DNA of 39,136 nucleotides from JASJHI01 sp965371355 (GTDB taxonomy: Bacteria > Actinomycetota > Acidimicrobiia > Acidimicrobiales > Ilumatobacteraceae), in assembly GCA_965371355.1 (NCBI GenBank), contig CBDUYD010000005.1, positions 1-39,136 of the forward strand. Direction: 5' to 3'. The translations under genes and the position numbers were made by a program. The notes beneath the pieces were generated by a model. It saw only the letters and a list, made by a program, of their open reading frames with translations. It did not search any database and was not told the origin of the DNA. Of the stretch, positions 17,287 to 25,504 are shown in pieces (within the stretch, counting starts at the first letter, position 1; every line of letters starts with the position of its first letter).

Positions 17287-18057
17287 TCAGTGTTCCTCGG
17301 CGTGGCCGACGGTCGAGTTGTTGATGTAGACGGCGGCGAGGATGGCGAAGATGTAGGCCTGCAGGAAGGCGACGAGCACCTCGAACGCCGTCAGGAAGAT
17401 GAGCATCCCGAACGGCAGGATGCTCATGGGGACGAGGAAGATCTGCTTCGTCTCGGCCAGCAGTAGCGCCTCGGTCAGCAGCGCGAAGGTCACGAGCAGG
17501 ATGTGCCCGGCCATCATGTTGGCCATCAGACGAACGGTGAGCGAGAAGGGCGTCACGATGATGGTCGAGATGAACTCGATCGCCCCGACGAGCGGCTTGA
17601 GCGCCACGGGCACCCCGGGTGGCCAGAGCAGGTGGCCGAAGTAGGCGATGCCCTGATGCTTGATACCGGTCCCGATGTAGATCACCCAGACGAGTAGAGC
17701 GAGCGACATCGGGATCGCTATCCGGGCGGTGGCCGGCATCTGAATGATCGGGATCACGCCCGGGATGTTGCAGAGGAAGATGAAGATGAAGAGGCTGAGG
17801 AGGAAAGGCGTCCACTTCAGACCCGCCTTGCCCATCGTCTGCATCACGATGCCCTCTTCGATGAAGTCGACCGTCACCTCGGCGAGGTTACGCGAGCCGG
17901 TCGGCGCCTTCATCGGGTCCTTGCGGCTGGCGAGCAGGAACAGCATGATGCCGAGGATTGAGGCGGCGGCCGCGATCAGGGCGATCTTGTTGAACGTCGG
18001 GAAGATGTCCTTCCAACGCAAGATCTCGTTGATCGGCGGGAACTCGAGTCCGAACAC
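17287..18057 (-). CDS. atpB: ATP synthase Fo subunit a
   Basis: 256 residues with five to six hydrophobic helices. The essential stator arginine lies in SLTVRLMANMMAGH, the hallmark segment of subunit a, which forms the proton half-channels against the c-ring. The C-terminal QAYIFAILAAVYINN stretch is also characteristic. GTG start at 18057. It sits between the atpI-like gene (44-bp gap) and atpE, the usual order. Confidence 0.95.
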   Translation of the reverse strand: MFGLEFPPINEILRWKDIFPTFNKIALIAAAASILGIMLFLLASRKDPMKAPTGSRNLAEVTVDFIEEGIVMQTMGKAGLKWTPFLLSLFIFIFLCNIPGVIPIIQMPATARIAIPMSLALLVWVIYIGTGIKHQGIAYFGHLLWPPGVPVALKPLVGAIEFISTIIVTPFSLTVRLMANMMAGHILLVTFALLTEALLLAETKQIFLVPMSILPFGMLIFLTAFEVLVAFLQAYIFAILAAVYINNSTVGHAEEH

Positions 18058-18101
18058 GTTCTATCCGTTTCAGTCGTGAGTGCGGTTGCGGGCGGTGGTG
18101 A

Positions 18102-18551
18102 TCAGCGCGGGGCTGGCTTGAGCCCCGGGGAGGATAGTGAGAGTGCGACGTACCTCATCTCCCAGAAGAGGAGACCGAGGTGCGTCACGATGATGGTCGA
18201 TCCGAGCGCCGGGAGCGAAATCCACGACGCATCCTTGACGACCCAGACGGCGATGAAGACGAGTCCGAGGCGGATGAGGTAGCCGAACAGGACGGCACCC
18301 ATCATCAACCCGATCGAGATCCGCGCCGCGGATGCGATCATCGCCGCGGCGAGAGCGAAGTTGGCGAGCACGATGGCGATGCCGTAGGCGGACGACCAGA
18401 CACCGTCGAGGCCCCAGATCACTCCGGCGACCGCGATCAGCAGTGGCGCCGCGATGAGGCCGCGCTTGATCATGTCGGTCGACACCTCGACCTCGGGAGC
18501 GGGACCCTCGAGGCGCATGGTGATCGCGTCGATGTCGGGCGTGTCTCCCAT
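18102..18551 (-). CDS. AtpI-like small membrane protein
   Basis: 149 residues with four predicted membrane helices (starting about residues 30, 52, 83 and 112) and a short hydrophilic N-terminus. Position directly before atpB, length and helix pattern match the ATP synthase I / Rv1303-like proteins, thought to help c-ring assembly. Sequence similarity of this group is low, so the assignment rests largely on context. The ATG shares one base with the upstream stop (TGATG). Confidence 0.75.
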   Translation of the reverse strand: MGDTPDIDAITMRLEGPAPEVEVSTDMIKRGLIAAPLLIAVAGVIWGLDGVWSSAYGIAIVLANFALAAAMIASAARISIGLMMGAVLFGYLIRLGLVFIAVWVVKDASWISLPALGSTIIVTHLGLLFWEMRYVALSLSSPGLKPAPR

Positions 18552-18844
18552 CACGGGGTTCCGTTCGTACGCGCGCGGCCGGAGCCCGCCTGGGCGTCGG
18601 CACGGCGGGCCAGGCGCTCGGCCTCGAGTTCTTGCATCCGGGCCTCGTAGCGATAGCGGAACATCATGAACAGCCCGATCGCGCCGATGATCGTGAGGGC
18701 GATCATGAAGACCGGCTGCGTGTCGAAGAGCCGGTCGAGCCCGAACCCGGCCGCGAGGAACAGACCGACCACGATCACGGCGTCCATGCCGTGGCCGAGT
18801 GAGTCGGTCGTGCTGACGCGGGTGTTCTTCTTCAGGAGTTTCAT
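18551..18844 (-). CDS. AtpZ/AtpI-family small membrane protein
   Basis: About 97 residues if the ATG at 18844 is used, or 102 from a GTG at 18859. Two hydrophobic helices (VIVVGLFLAAGFGLDRLF and IALTIIGAIGLFMMFRY) are separated by a short loop with a conserved-looking GLDRLFDT turn, followed by a basic/acidic tail. This is the AtpZ/AtpI (F0F1-ATPase subunit) pattern. It is the first dedicated gene of the atp cluster. A TAGGTT box overlaps the wecA stop about 40 bp upstream and may provide a promoter. Confidence 0.75.
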   Translation of the reverse strand: MKLLKKNTRVSTTDSLGHGMDAVIVVGLFLAAGFGLDRLFDTQPVFMIALTIIGAIGLFMMFRYRYEARMQELEAERLARRADAQAGSGRARTNGTP

Positions 18845-18888
18845 CGATCCGGGGGACACGAGCAGACGCTTGTGAACGGATGCACAAC

Positions 18889-20121
18889 CTAGTGCTCGAC
18901 TTCGATCGTCGGCAACTCCGGTGCGGATGTGTCATCAACTTGTCGTGGTCCACCGGGGCGCTGGGGCCGTCCGGTCGGGGGCGGCAGTGGAGCCCCCGCG
19001 GTGCCGTTCGCTCGACGCCTGCGCCGCACGCTCGGGTGGAGCACCGTGTAGAGCACGACAGCCAGCGCGGCGATGCCGAACGGCAGGTACGTCGGGTTCT
19101 GACCGGTGAGCGTCGGGTAGAGGACGAAGCCCGACAGCAGGGCCGTCCACGTCCACAGGATCAGCACGCTGCGCCGGTGACCGTGCCCGAGGTTCATCAG
19201 CCGGTGATGGAGGTGGCCCTTGTCGGCCGAGGCCAACGCCCTGCGCCCCGTCGCCCGCCGTACGATCGCGAACAGCGTGTCGAGGATCGGGACGCCGAGG
19301 ATCAAGAGTGGGATCGCGATCGGCGCGAGGAAGAAGTAGGTCTGGCCGATGAACTCCTGGCTGAACGAGTCGGCGCGCCCGCCGACGACACTGGTCGACA
19401 CCGCGAGCAGCAGCCCGAGCAACAGCGCCCCTCCGTCGCCCATCATGATGCGCGCCGGATTGAAGTTGTGCGGCAGGAATCCGAGGCACACACCGACCGC
19501 GATGATCGCGACGAGGGGACCGATGTTGCCCGCGTCGAGCAGCCCGAGATCGGTGAGCTCCTGGCTGTAGAGGAAGAACGCGAACGCGCCGATCGCCACG
19601 ATGCCCGCCGCCAGCCCGTCGAGTCCGTCGATCAGGTTCACCGCTTGGCTCATCCCGATCAGCCACAGCACGGTGATCAGGGGTTTCAGATCCTCGGACA
19701 GCACGATCGCCCCGTAGTACGGGAGGCGGAACGAGAACATCACGACGCCGAACCACCAGAGCGCCAGACCGGCGATCACGGTGCCCGTCACCTTCGCCGG
19801 CGCGGAGATCTCGCGGATGTCGTCGGTGAAGCCGACGCCGAAGATGATCGCCGCCGCGAGCAGCACGCCGAACGGCTCGGAGTTGCTGGCGAACAGCAAG
19901 TCGAAGTCGGTCATCATCCACGCGGTGGCGAGCGCGGCCACGAATCCGATGAACATCGCCAGGCCGCCGACGTCGGGGAGCGGCTCGGTGTGCACCGTTC
20001 GCTCGTTGGGCAGGTAGACCCAGCCCCGGCGTCTTGCGATCCATCCGACCGCCGGGGTCGCGATGGCTGTGGTGAGTGCTGCGACGGCCCCGATCAGGAG
20101 GTAGGAACCGAGCGTTGGCAC
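18889..20121 (-). CDS. wecA: Undecaprenyl-phosphate GlcNAc-1-phosphate transferase (WecA/TagO family)
   Basis: 410 residues, about ten to eleven membrane helices. It has the family motifs GFTDDIREIS (the DD pair), NLIDGLDGLAAG (catalytic Asp), NFNPARIMMGDGG and the KGHLHHRL histidine loop that marks WecA-type enzymes rather than MraY. It starts cell-envelope polysaccharide (arabinogalactan or teichoic-acid-like linker) synthesis by moving GlcNAc-1-P to the lipid carrier. The cytoplasmic C-terminus is Pro/Arg-rich. GTG at 20121 with TAGACT 8 bp upstream. wecA directly before the atp genes matches the actinobacterial order. Confidence 0.93.
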   Translation of the reverse strand: MPTLGSYLLIGAVAALTTAIATPAVGWIARRRGWVYLPNERTVHTEPLPDVGGLAMFIGFVAALATAWMMTDFDLLFASNSEPFGVLLAAAIIFGVGFTDDIREISAPAKVTGTVIAGLALWWFGVVMFSFRLPYYGAIVLSEDLKPLITVLWLIGMSQAVNLIDGLDGLAAGIVAIGAFAFFLYSQELTDLGLLDAGNIGPLVAIIAVGVCLGFLPHNFNPARIMMGDGGALLLGLLLAVSTSVVGGRADSFSQEFIGQTYFFLAPIAIPLLILGVPILDTLFAIVRRATGRRALASADKGHLHHRLMNLGHGHRRSVLILWTWTALLSGFVLYPTLTGQNPTYLPFGIAALAVVLYTVLHPSVRRRRRANGTAGAPLPPPTGRPQRPGGPRQVDDTSAPELPTIEVEH

Positions 20122-20129
20122 GGTCGTTC

Positions 20130-20135
20130 AGTCTA
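20130..20135 (-). promoter_or_regulatory. Putative -10 box (TAGACT) of wecA
   Basis: TAGACT on the minus strand, 8 bp before the GTG at 20121, no Shine-Dalgarno. It may also drive the downstream atp genes by read-through. Confidence 0.45.
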
Positions 20136-20160
20136 CGGATCGTGCCGGACGGGACCCACG

Positions 20161-20194
20161 CCGAGAGGTGGCGGAGGTGGGCTCCACCCCTCGG
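20161..20194 (-). terminator. Weak hairpin between glyA and wecA
   Basis: Inner stem GGTGG (20176-20180) / CCACC (20184-20188) with a 3-base loop, flanked by a CCGAG (20161-20165) / CTCGG (20190-20194) pair. It lies just after the glyA stop. Stem asymmetry and the lack of a T-run keep this tentative. Confidence 0.3.
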
Positions 20195-20203
20195 ACCGAT
20201 CGT

Positions 20204-21454
20204 TCAGCCGACCGGATACACCGGGAAGCGCGAGCACAGCTCGCCGACCTCGTTGCGGATCGCGGCGAGCGCGGTCGCGTCGTCGCGCGACCTGAGGGCA
20301 CGGGCGATCATCGACGCGATCGTCGACATCTCGGGTTCGGTCATCCCCTGCGTCGTCACCGATGGGGTACCGATGCGGACCCCGCTCGTGACGAACGGGC
20401 TCCGCGGATCGTCGGGGATCGTGTTCTTGTTGAGTGTGATCGCGGCCTCGTCGAGGGTCGCCTGGGCCTGCTTGCCGGTGAGTTCCTCGTCGAAGGGACG
20501 CAGATCGACGACCATCAGGTGGTTGTCGGTGCCACCGGACACGAGCCGGAAGCCCTCGCGCACCAACGACCCGGCGAGGGCCGACGCGTTGGTGACCACC
20601 TGTCGTGCGTAGACCGAGAACGACGGGTCCATCGCTTCGCGGAAGGCGATCGCCTTCGCCGCGATCACATGCTCGAGCGGTCCTCCCTGCCAGCCGGGGA
20701 ACACCGCCTTGTCGATCGCCTTCGCATGCGCCTCGGTGGTGAGGATGCATCCGCCGCGCGGTCCGCGCAGCGTCTTGTGGGTCGTGAACGTGACGACGTC
20801 GGCGAACGGCACCGGGTTGGGGTGCGCTCCCCCGGCGACGAGTCCGGCGAGGTGCGCGATGTCGAAGAACAGCAGAGCGCCGCACTCGTCGGCGACCCGT
20901 CGGAACGGTTCGGGGTCGAGGCGCCGCGGGTAGCTGGTCGTGCCGACCACGATCATCTTCGGACGGTGCTCGAGGGCGAGTTGGCGCACGTTGTCGATGT
21001 CGATGCGCTCCTCGGCTCCCACGCCGTAGGACACGAAGTCGTAGAGCATGCCGCTCGCATTCACCGGCGAACCGTGGGTTAGGTGGCCGCCGTGGTCGAG
21101 GCTGAGTCCGAGCACGGTGTCGCCCGGTTCGAGCAGCGCTTGGTATACGCACATGTTGGCGTTCGCGCCCGAGTGCGGCTGGACGTTGGCGTGCTCCGCG
21201 CCGAACAGCGCCTTGACGCGGTCGATCGCGAGCTGCTCGACCTCGTCGATCACGAAGTTGCCGCCGTAGTACCGCTTGCGCGGATAGCCCTCGGCGTACT
21301 TGTTGGTGAGCACCGATCCCGTCGCCGCCATGACGGCCGGCGACGTGAAGTTCTCACTGGCGATGAGCTGGATCCCGGTGGTCTGGCGCTCGAACTCGCG
21401 GTCGATGAGCGCGAGCACTTCCTTGTCGGGATCGGTGTCTGAGGGGAACGGCAT
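20204..21454 (-). CDS. glyA: Serine hydroxymethyltransferase
   Basis: 416 residues. A PLP enzyme interconverting serine and glycine with tetrahydrofolate, the main source of one-carbon units. Seen are LIASENFTSPAV, NKYAEGYP, the HSGANAN segment, the DIAHLAGLV loop and the PLP-lysine motif TTHKTLRGPRGG (Lys about residue 226). The ATG at 21454 has AAAGGA 5 bp upstream; the frame is open upstream but only through rpiB. It follows rpiB by 71 bp on the same strand. Confidence 0.97.
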   Translation of the reverse strand: MPFPSDTDPDKEVLALIDREFERQTTGIQLIASENFTSPAVMAATGSVLTNKYAEGYPRKRYYGGNFVIDEVEQLAIDRVKALFGAEHANVQPHSGANANMCVYQALLEPGDTVLGLSLDHGGHLTHGSPVNASGMLYDFVSYGVGAEERIDIDNVRQLALEHRPKMIVVGTTSYPRRLDPEPFRRVADECGALLFFDIAHLAGLVAGGAHPNPVPFADVVTFTTHKTLRGPRGGCILTTEAHAKAIDKAVFPGWQGGPLEHVIAAKAIAFREAMDPSFSVYARQVVTNASALAGSLVREGFRLVSGGTDNHLMVVDLRPFDEELTGKQAQATLDEAAITLNKNTIPDDPRSPFVTSGVRIGTPSVTTQGMTEPEMSTIASMIARALRSRDDATALAAIRNEVGELCSRFPVYPVG

Positions 21455-21525
21455 CGGGGTCCTTTGGGTACGGCGACATCCGCCGAGGGGAGCGGGTTTG
21501 AGAACGTGCGGGTGGAGGAAGGGTG

Positions 21526-21972
21526 TCAGAACTCGGATTCGAGCTGGGCGATCTGGTCGACGCGGCGGGCGTGGCGGCCACCCTCGAAGTCGGTGCCGAG
21601 GAACGTGTCGACGATCTCGTCGGCGAGCCCGACGCCGACGACGCGGGCACCGATCGAGAGCACGTTGGCGTCGTTGTGCTGCCTGGCGAGCCGCGCGGTG
21701 TAGAGGCAGTTGCACAGCGCGGCGCGCACGCCGCGCACCTTGTTGGCCGCGAGTTGCTCACCCTGGCCGCTGCCGCCCAGCACGATTCCGACCGCGGCGT
21801 CGCCGTCGCGTACGGCACGGCCGACCCCGGCGCAGATCGCGGGATAGTCGACCGGGTCGGTGGAGTGGGTGCCGTGGTCGTCGACATCGTGGCCGAGTCC
21901 GGCGAGCCTCGTCACGAGGTGCTGCTTGAGTTCGTATCCTGCGTGGTCGGCGCCGATCGCGATGCGTGTCAT
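21526..21972 (-). CDS. rpiB: Ribose-5-phosphate isomerase B
   Basis: 148 residues. Interconverts ribose-5-P and ribulose-5-P in the pentose phosphate pathway. The GADHAGYELK start (His10), THSTDPVDYP and the anion-hole loop GGSGQGEQLAANK are visible. The loop has Gly/Ser where E. coli RpiB has its catalytic Cys, followed by Glu72, which matches the M. tuberculosis subtype in which a glutamate is the base. ATG at 21972 with TACACT 9 bp upstream. Confidence 0.93.
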   Translation of the reverse strand: MTRIAIGADHAGYELKQHLVTRLAGLGHDVDDHGTHSTDPVDYPAICAGVGRAVRDGDAAVGIVLGGSGQGEQLAANKVRGVRAALCNCLYTARLARQHNDANVLSIGARVVGVGLADEIVDTFLGTDFEGGRHARRVDQIAQLESEF

Positions 21973-21981
21973 CGACGGCCG

Positions 21982-21987
21982 AGTGTA
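21982..21987 (-). promoter_or_regulatory. Putative -10 box (TACACT) of rpiB
   Basis: TACACT on the minus strand 9 bp before the rpiB ATG; no Shine-Dalgarno between. It lies in a 94-bp divergent region shared with the thiolase-like gene. Confidence 0.4.
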
Positions 21988-22052
21988 GGAGGCGACCACG
22001 TGCGCGCGCCGCTCGGTGCGGCGCCGCTTCGGGGTTCGGGTCCCAGCGTCCC

Positions 22053-22058
22053 TATCGT
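22053..22058 (+). promoter_or_regulatory. Putative -10 box (TATCGT) of the thiolase-like gene
   Basis: TATCGT 8 bp before the GTG at 22067, again without a ribosome binding site. It supports the start at the conserved TPVIVGVGQ N-terminus. Confidence 0.4.
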
Positions 22059-22066
22059 GCTCACCC

Positions 22067-23554
22067 GTGACCATCGACCCCCGCACTCCCGTCATCGTCG
22101 GCGTCGGCCAATTCCTGAACCGTGACGCCACCATGGAGACCGCGTTGGAGCCCGTCGCGCTGATGGAGCAGGCGGTCCTCAGGGCGGCCTCCGACGCGGG
22201 TCTCGAGGGACCGCCCGACGCCGACAGCGTCCGGGTCGTCAACGTCATCGGATGGCGGTACCGCAACGCGCCCAGGTTCCTCGCCGAGCGCCTGGGGATC
22301 GCCGACGCCGAGCTGGTCAACTCGTCCAACGGCGGCAACACGCCGCAGTCGTACGTGAACCGGACCGCGCTCGACATCCAGGAAGGTGGGCTCGACGTGG
22401 CGATCATCGCCGGCGGTGAGGCCTTCCGCACCTACCTGGCCGCCAAGCGCGAAGGGGCGACGCTCCGATGGGCGAAGGCCGCCGAAGACGACCATCCGGT
22501 CGCGTTCGGTGAGGAAACGCCGATGAACCACCCCTCCGAGATCGAGATGGGGATCGGGGCGCCCGTGCAGATCTACCCGATGTTCGAGACGGCGCTGCGC
22601 TCGGCGATGGGGAACACCCCCGACGAGCACCGCGACCGCCTCGGGCGATTGTGGTCCGACCTCAGCCACGTGGCGGCCGACAATCCGCACGCATGGATCC
22701 GCGAGGCGAAATCGCCCGAGGAGATCACCGAGGTGTCGCCGTCGAACCGGATGATCGGACTCCCGTATCCGAAGCTGATGAACTCGAACAACAACGTCGA
22801 CATGGCGGCAGCGATCATCATGTGTTCGGTCGAGGCGGCACGCAGGCTCGGCGTTCCCGACGACCGATGGGTGTTCCCGATCGCCGGGAGCGACTGCCAC
22901 GAGCACCCCTACGCATCACACCGCGACACGTTCGCCCGGACGCCTGCCATCGAACTCGGTGGTCGAAGGGTACTCGAACTCGCCGGACTGGAGATCGACG
23001 ATGTATCGATCGTCGACCTCTACTCGTGCTTCCCGTCGGCGGTGCAGCTCGGAGCGCGATCGCTCGGCATCGATCCGCTCGAGCGTCAGTGGTCGCGAAC
23101 CGGTGGGCTGACGTTCGCGGGTGGACCCTGGAACAACTACGTGACCCACGCGATCGCCACCGTGGTGGCCGACCTCCGCGCGCAACCCGACGAGTACGCC
23201 CTCGTCTGGGGCAACGGCGGGTTCGCGACCAAGCACGCGTTCGGGGTGTACGCGACGAGCCCGCGGGCCGGCGGGTTCGTGCACGACGACCCACAGGCCG
23301 AGATCGACGCGATGCCGAGCCGCGACCTCGCGCCCCCCGCCGAGGCGGCAGGTCGTGCGACGATCGAGTCGTACACGGTGATGTTCGACCGCGAGGGCCG
23401 GCCCGAGCGCGCGCTCACGTCGTGCCTCCTCGCCGACGGCCGGCGAGCGTGGGCGACGTCCGACGATCGCGACGTCGCCCTGGCGATGACCGAGGGCGAG
23501 TGGGTCGAAGCCGCCGTGACGCTCACCGATTCCGGCACCCTGCAGATCACCTGA
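22067..23554 (+). CDS. Thiolase-like protein (SCP2-thiolase/TLP1 type) without the N-terminal active Cys
   Basis: 495 residues. The thiolase fold is shown by TPVIVGVGQ at the start, the AIIAGGEAF strand and the C-terminal VWGNGGFATKHAFGVY with its conserved His. The acyl-accepting Cys of true thiolases is absent: the position reads NSSNGGNTPQ (residues 85-94). A ~100-residue C-terminal extension after the thiolase core fits the extra domain of thiolase-like protein type 1 of mycobacteria. It may bind or process acyl-CoA (lipid/sterol metabolism), but catalytic thiolysis through the usual Cys is unlikely. An upstream in-frame ATG is passed over for the GTG at the conserved N-terminus. Confidence 0.82.
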   Translation: MTIDPRTPVIVGVGQFLNRDATMETALEPVALMEQAVLRAASDAGLEGPPDADSVRVVNVIGWRYRNAPRFLAERLGIADAELVNSSNGGNTPQSYVNRTALDIQEGGLDVAIIAGGEAFRTYLAAKREGATLRWAKAAEDDHPVAFGEETPMNHPSEIEMGIGAPVQIYPMFETALRSAMGNTPDEHRDRLGRLWSDLSHVAADNPHAWIREAKSPEEITEVSPSNRMIGLPYPKLMNSNNNVDMAAAIIMCSVEAARRLGVPDDRWVFPIAGSDCHEHPYASHRDTFARTPAIELGGRRVLELAGLEIDDVSIVDLYSCFPSAVQLGARSLGIDPLERQWSRTGGLTFAGGPWNNYVTHAIATVVADLRAQPDEYALVWGNGGFATKHAFGVYATSPRAGGFVHDDPQAEIDAMPSRDLAPPAEAAGRATIESYTVMFDREGRPERALTSCLLADGRRAWATSDDRDVALAMTEGEWVEAAVTLTDSGTLQIT

Positions 23555-23664
23555 TCCAACTCCGCCGCTTCGTCGCGGCCATCCTCCCCCAGAGCCGGCG
23601 TTGGCAGAGTCTCGACGTCGATCCCGTCGGTTTCCGACGGATCTCACGCCGAGAGTTGCCCCCG

Positions 23665-24585
23665 ATGTGGTCAACTGCCTCGATGGGGTTTCCCGAAGGA
23701 CTCACTCTGCGCGGCGCGCGACCGGACGACGCGCGGAGCGTGTTCGAACTGATCGAGCGCGCGGATGTTCACGACATCGGTGAGAAGATGCTCGATCTGT
23801 CCGACATCGAGTCAGACTGGGCGTCTTCGGAGCGCGACATCACCGATGACGTGCTCCTCGTCGAGTCGGAGGGCAATCTCGTCGCGTGGGCGCAGGTGAA
23901 CGGCGAACGCGCCGATGCCGACGTGCGGCCCGACCATCGCGGCCGCGGGATCGGCGTGGCGCTCGTCGAGTGGACCGAGCGGCATGCGCTCGAGCGGGCC
24001 GACGGTTCCGGCGACGCGCAGATCGGCCAGACGCTGATCGAACATCTCCCGGGAACCCGCGAGCTGTTCGTCGATCGCGGATACGAGAAGCGATGGGACT
24101 CGTGGGTGCTCCGCCTGCCGAGCGAAGCCGTGATGAACACACCCGAGGTCGCCGACGGCATCACGATCCGACCGGCGCGGCCAGAGGATGACCACGCCGC
24201 ATACGTCGTCGTCGAGAATGCGTTCAACGAGTGGGACGACCGCACACGGCGGACGTTCGATCAGTGGAGTTCGCGCACGTTGGGGCGCACCGACTTCGAC
24301 CGATCGCTGATGCTCGTCGCGGCCGACGGCGACGAGGTGGTCGGCGTCTGCTTCGGGGTGCGGTACCCCGACGAGGGGTGGGCCGATCAGATCGCCGTCG
24401 TCCCCGGATACCGCGGGCGCGGCCTTGGTAGGACGATGCTGGCGAAGCTGTTCTCGGAGTTCCGCGCCCGTGGCGAGACGAACCTCGGGCTGAACACCGA
24501 TTCGCGGACCGGCGCGCTCGATCTCTACCTCGACCTCGGGATGGTTGTCACGCAGACGTTCACCCGCTGGTCGCGGCGACTCTGA
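23665..24585 (+). CDS. Tandem-GNAT acetyltransferase (MshD-like architecture)
   Basis: 306 residues with two GNAT domains: about 12-150 and 165-306. Each has an acetyl-CoA loop, VRPDHRGRGIGVAL (about 87-100) and VVPGYRGRGLGRTML (about 245-259). The two-domain layout and length match mycothiol synthase MshD, but other tandem GNATs look the same, so the substrate is unassigned. The start could be ATG 23665 (weak GAGAG ribosome site) or ATG 23683. It lies 110 bp after the thiolase-like gene on the same strand and converges on the lipoprotein gene with an 11-bp gap. Confidence 0.8.
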   Translation: MWSTASMGFPEGLTLRGARPDDARSVFELIERADVHDIGEKMLDLSDIESDWASSERDITDDVLLVESEGNLVAWAQVNGERADADVRPDHRGRGIGVALVEWTERHALERADGSGDAQIGQTLIEHLPGTRELFVDRGYEKRWDSWVLRLPSEAVMNTPEVADGITIRPARPEDDHAAYVVVENAFNEWDDRTRRTFDQWSSRTLGRTDFDRSLMLVAADGDEVVGVCFGVRYPDEGWADQIAVVPGYRGRGLGRTMLAKLFSEFRARGETNLGLNTDSRTGALDLYLDLGMVVTQTFTRWSRRL

Positions 24586-24596
24586 CCGCGCCGAGC

Positions 24597-25466
24597 TCAG
24601 GTGCCGACGTCGTCGTTGCCGCCGAGCGTTCCCTGATCGGGACAGTTCGCGATCAGGTACTGCTCGGTGAGCGGGATCTCGACGTCGGTGATCAGGCTCG
24701 GATCCTCGGTGATCGGAGGCTTCGATGCGGCGAACGCGGTCACCGCCGACTCGAAGGCGGTCGCGTCGACCGCTGCGGGTACGACGACGGTGATCGTCGG
24801 GTCGTCGACCCCGGCATCGACGAGCGCTGTGAGCCATGCCTCGCCGAGCGCGACGATCGCCGGCGGCGTGAGTCCGGCCGCCACCATCTCGTCGTCGGCC
24901 GCCTCAGCGCGCCGTGACATCCCGCCGACGAGTTCGGCGAGCGCGTCACGTTCGGATTCCAGTTCGGAAGGCAGGTTGGCGTCGAACGTCTCCACGGACG
25001 CGAGGATCAGCGCGGAGGCGGCGACCTCGGACCGTGCGGCGTCGACGGGTTCGCCGAGCGCCCAGGCCCCCGCGAGCGCCTGGAACGAACCGGCGAACTC
25101 GCTCCACGATCTGCAGAACAGATCTGCGCTGTCGATCCCCGGTACGCCGGTGGCCGGGACGGTCGGTTGCGTCGTCGCCGGATCGTCGCCGGAGCTCGGT
25201 GCGCCGGTCGGATCGACGGTCGGATCGCCGCTCGGTTCGACCGTCGGATCGGTTCCGGCAGCGGTTGCCGGCGTCGTCTCGGCGGCATCCTGTTCGTCGG
25301 TGGCGCCACCGGAGGTGCGGGTGAACAGGGGCTCGGTCGACGGGGCCGTTTGAAACGTCTCCGCGGTCGGGTCGGCAACGTCGTCACCGCCGCCGCTGCA
25401 CGCCACCGCGACGATCGCGACGGCACCGACCAGACCGGCGCGCAGGACGTGGACGCGAGACCGCAT
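24597..25466 (-). CDS. Putative secreted lipoprotein, unknown function
   Basis: 289 residues. The N-terminus RSRVHVLRAGLVGAVAIVAVAC is a lipoprotein signal peptide with the lipobox VAVAC (Cys23). A ~90-residue Thr/Pro/Asp-rich linker with DPTV-repeats follows, then a predicted all-helical domain (about 110-289) containing two cysteines (FCRSW and the terminal ANCPDQ) that could form a disulfide. No known family. It should be lipid-anchored outside the membrane. The ATG has CACACT 6 bp upstream. It diverges from the nucleoside hydrolase gene with 38 bp between starts. Confidence 0.8.
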   Translation of the reverse strand: MRSRVHVLRAGLVGAVAIVAVACSGGGDDVADPTAETFQTAPSTEPLFTRTSGGATDEQDAAETTPATAAGTDPTVEPSGDPTVDPTGAPSSGDDPATTQPTVPATGVPGIDSADLFCRSWSEFAGSFQALAGAWALGEPVDAARSEVAASALILASVETFDANLPSELESERDALAELVGGMSRRAEAADDEMVAAGLTPPAIVALGEAWLTALVDAGVDDPTITVVVPAAVDATAFESAVTAFAASKPPITEDPSLITDVEIPLTEQYLIANCPDQGTLGGNDDVGT

Positions 25467-25504
25467 CGGGACAGTGTGGCGCGTGAACTGGCAAGCTCAC
25501 CGTC

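Noticed and set aside
23665..24585. Firm assignment as mycothiol synthase mshD
   Set aside because: The two-GNAT layout fits, but no other mycothiol gene is nearby and no substrate-specific residue could be checked.
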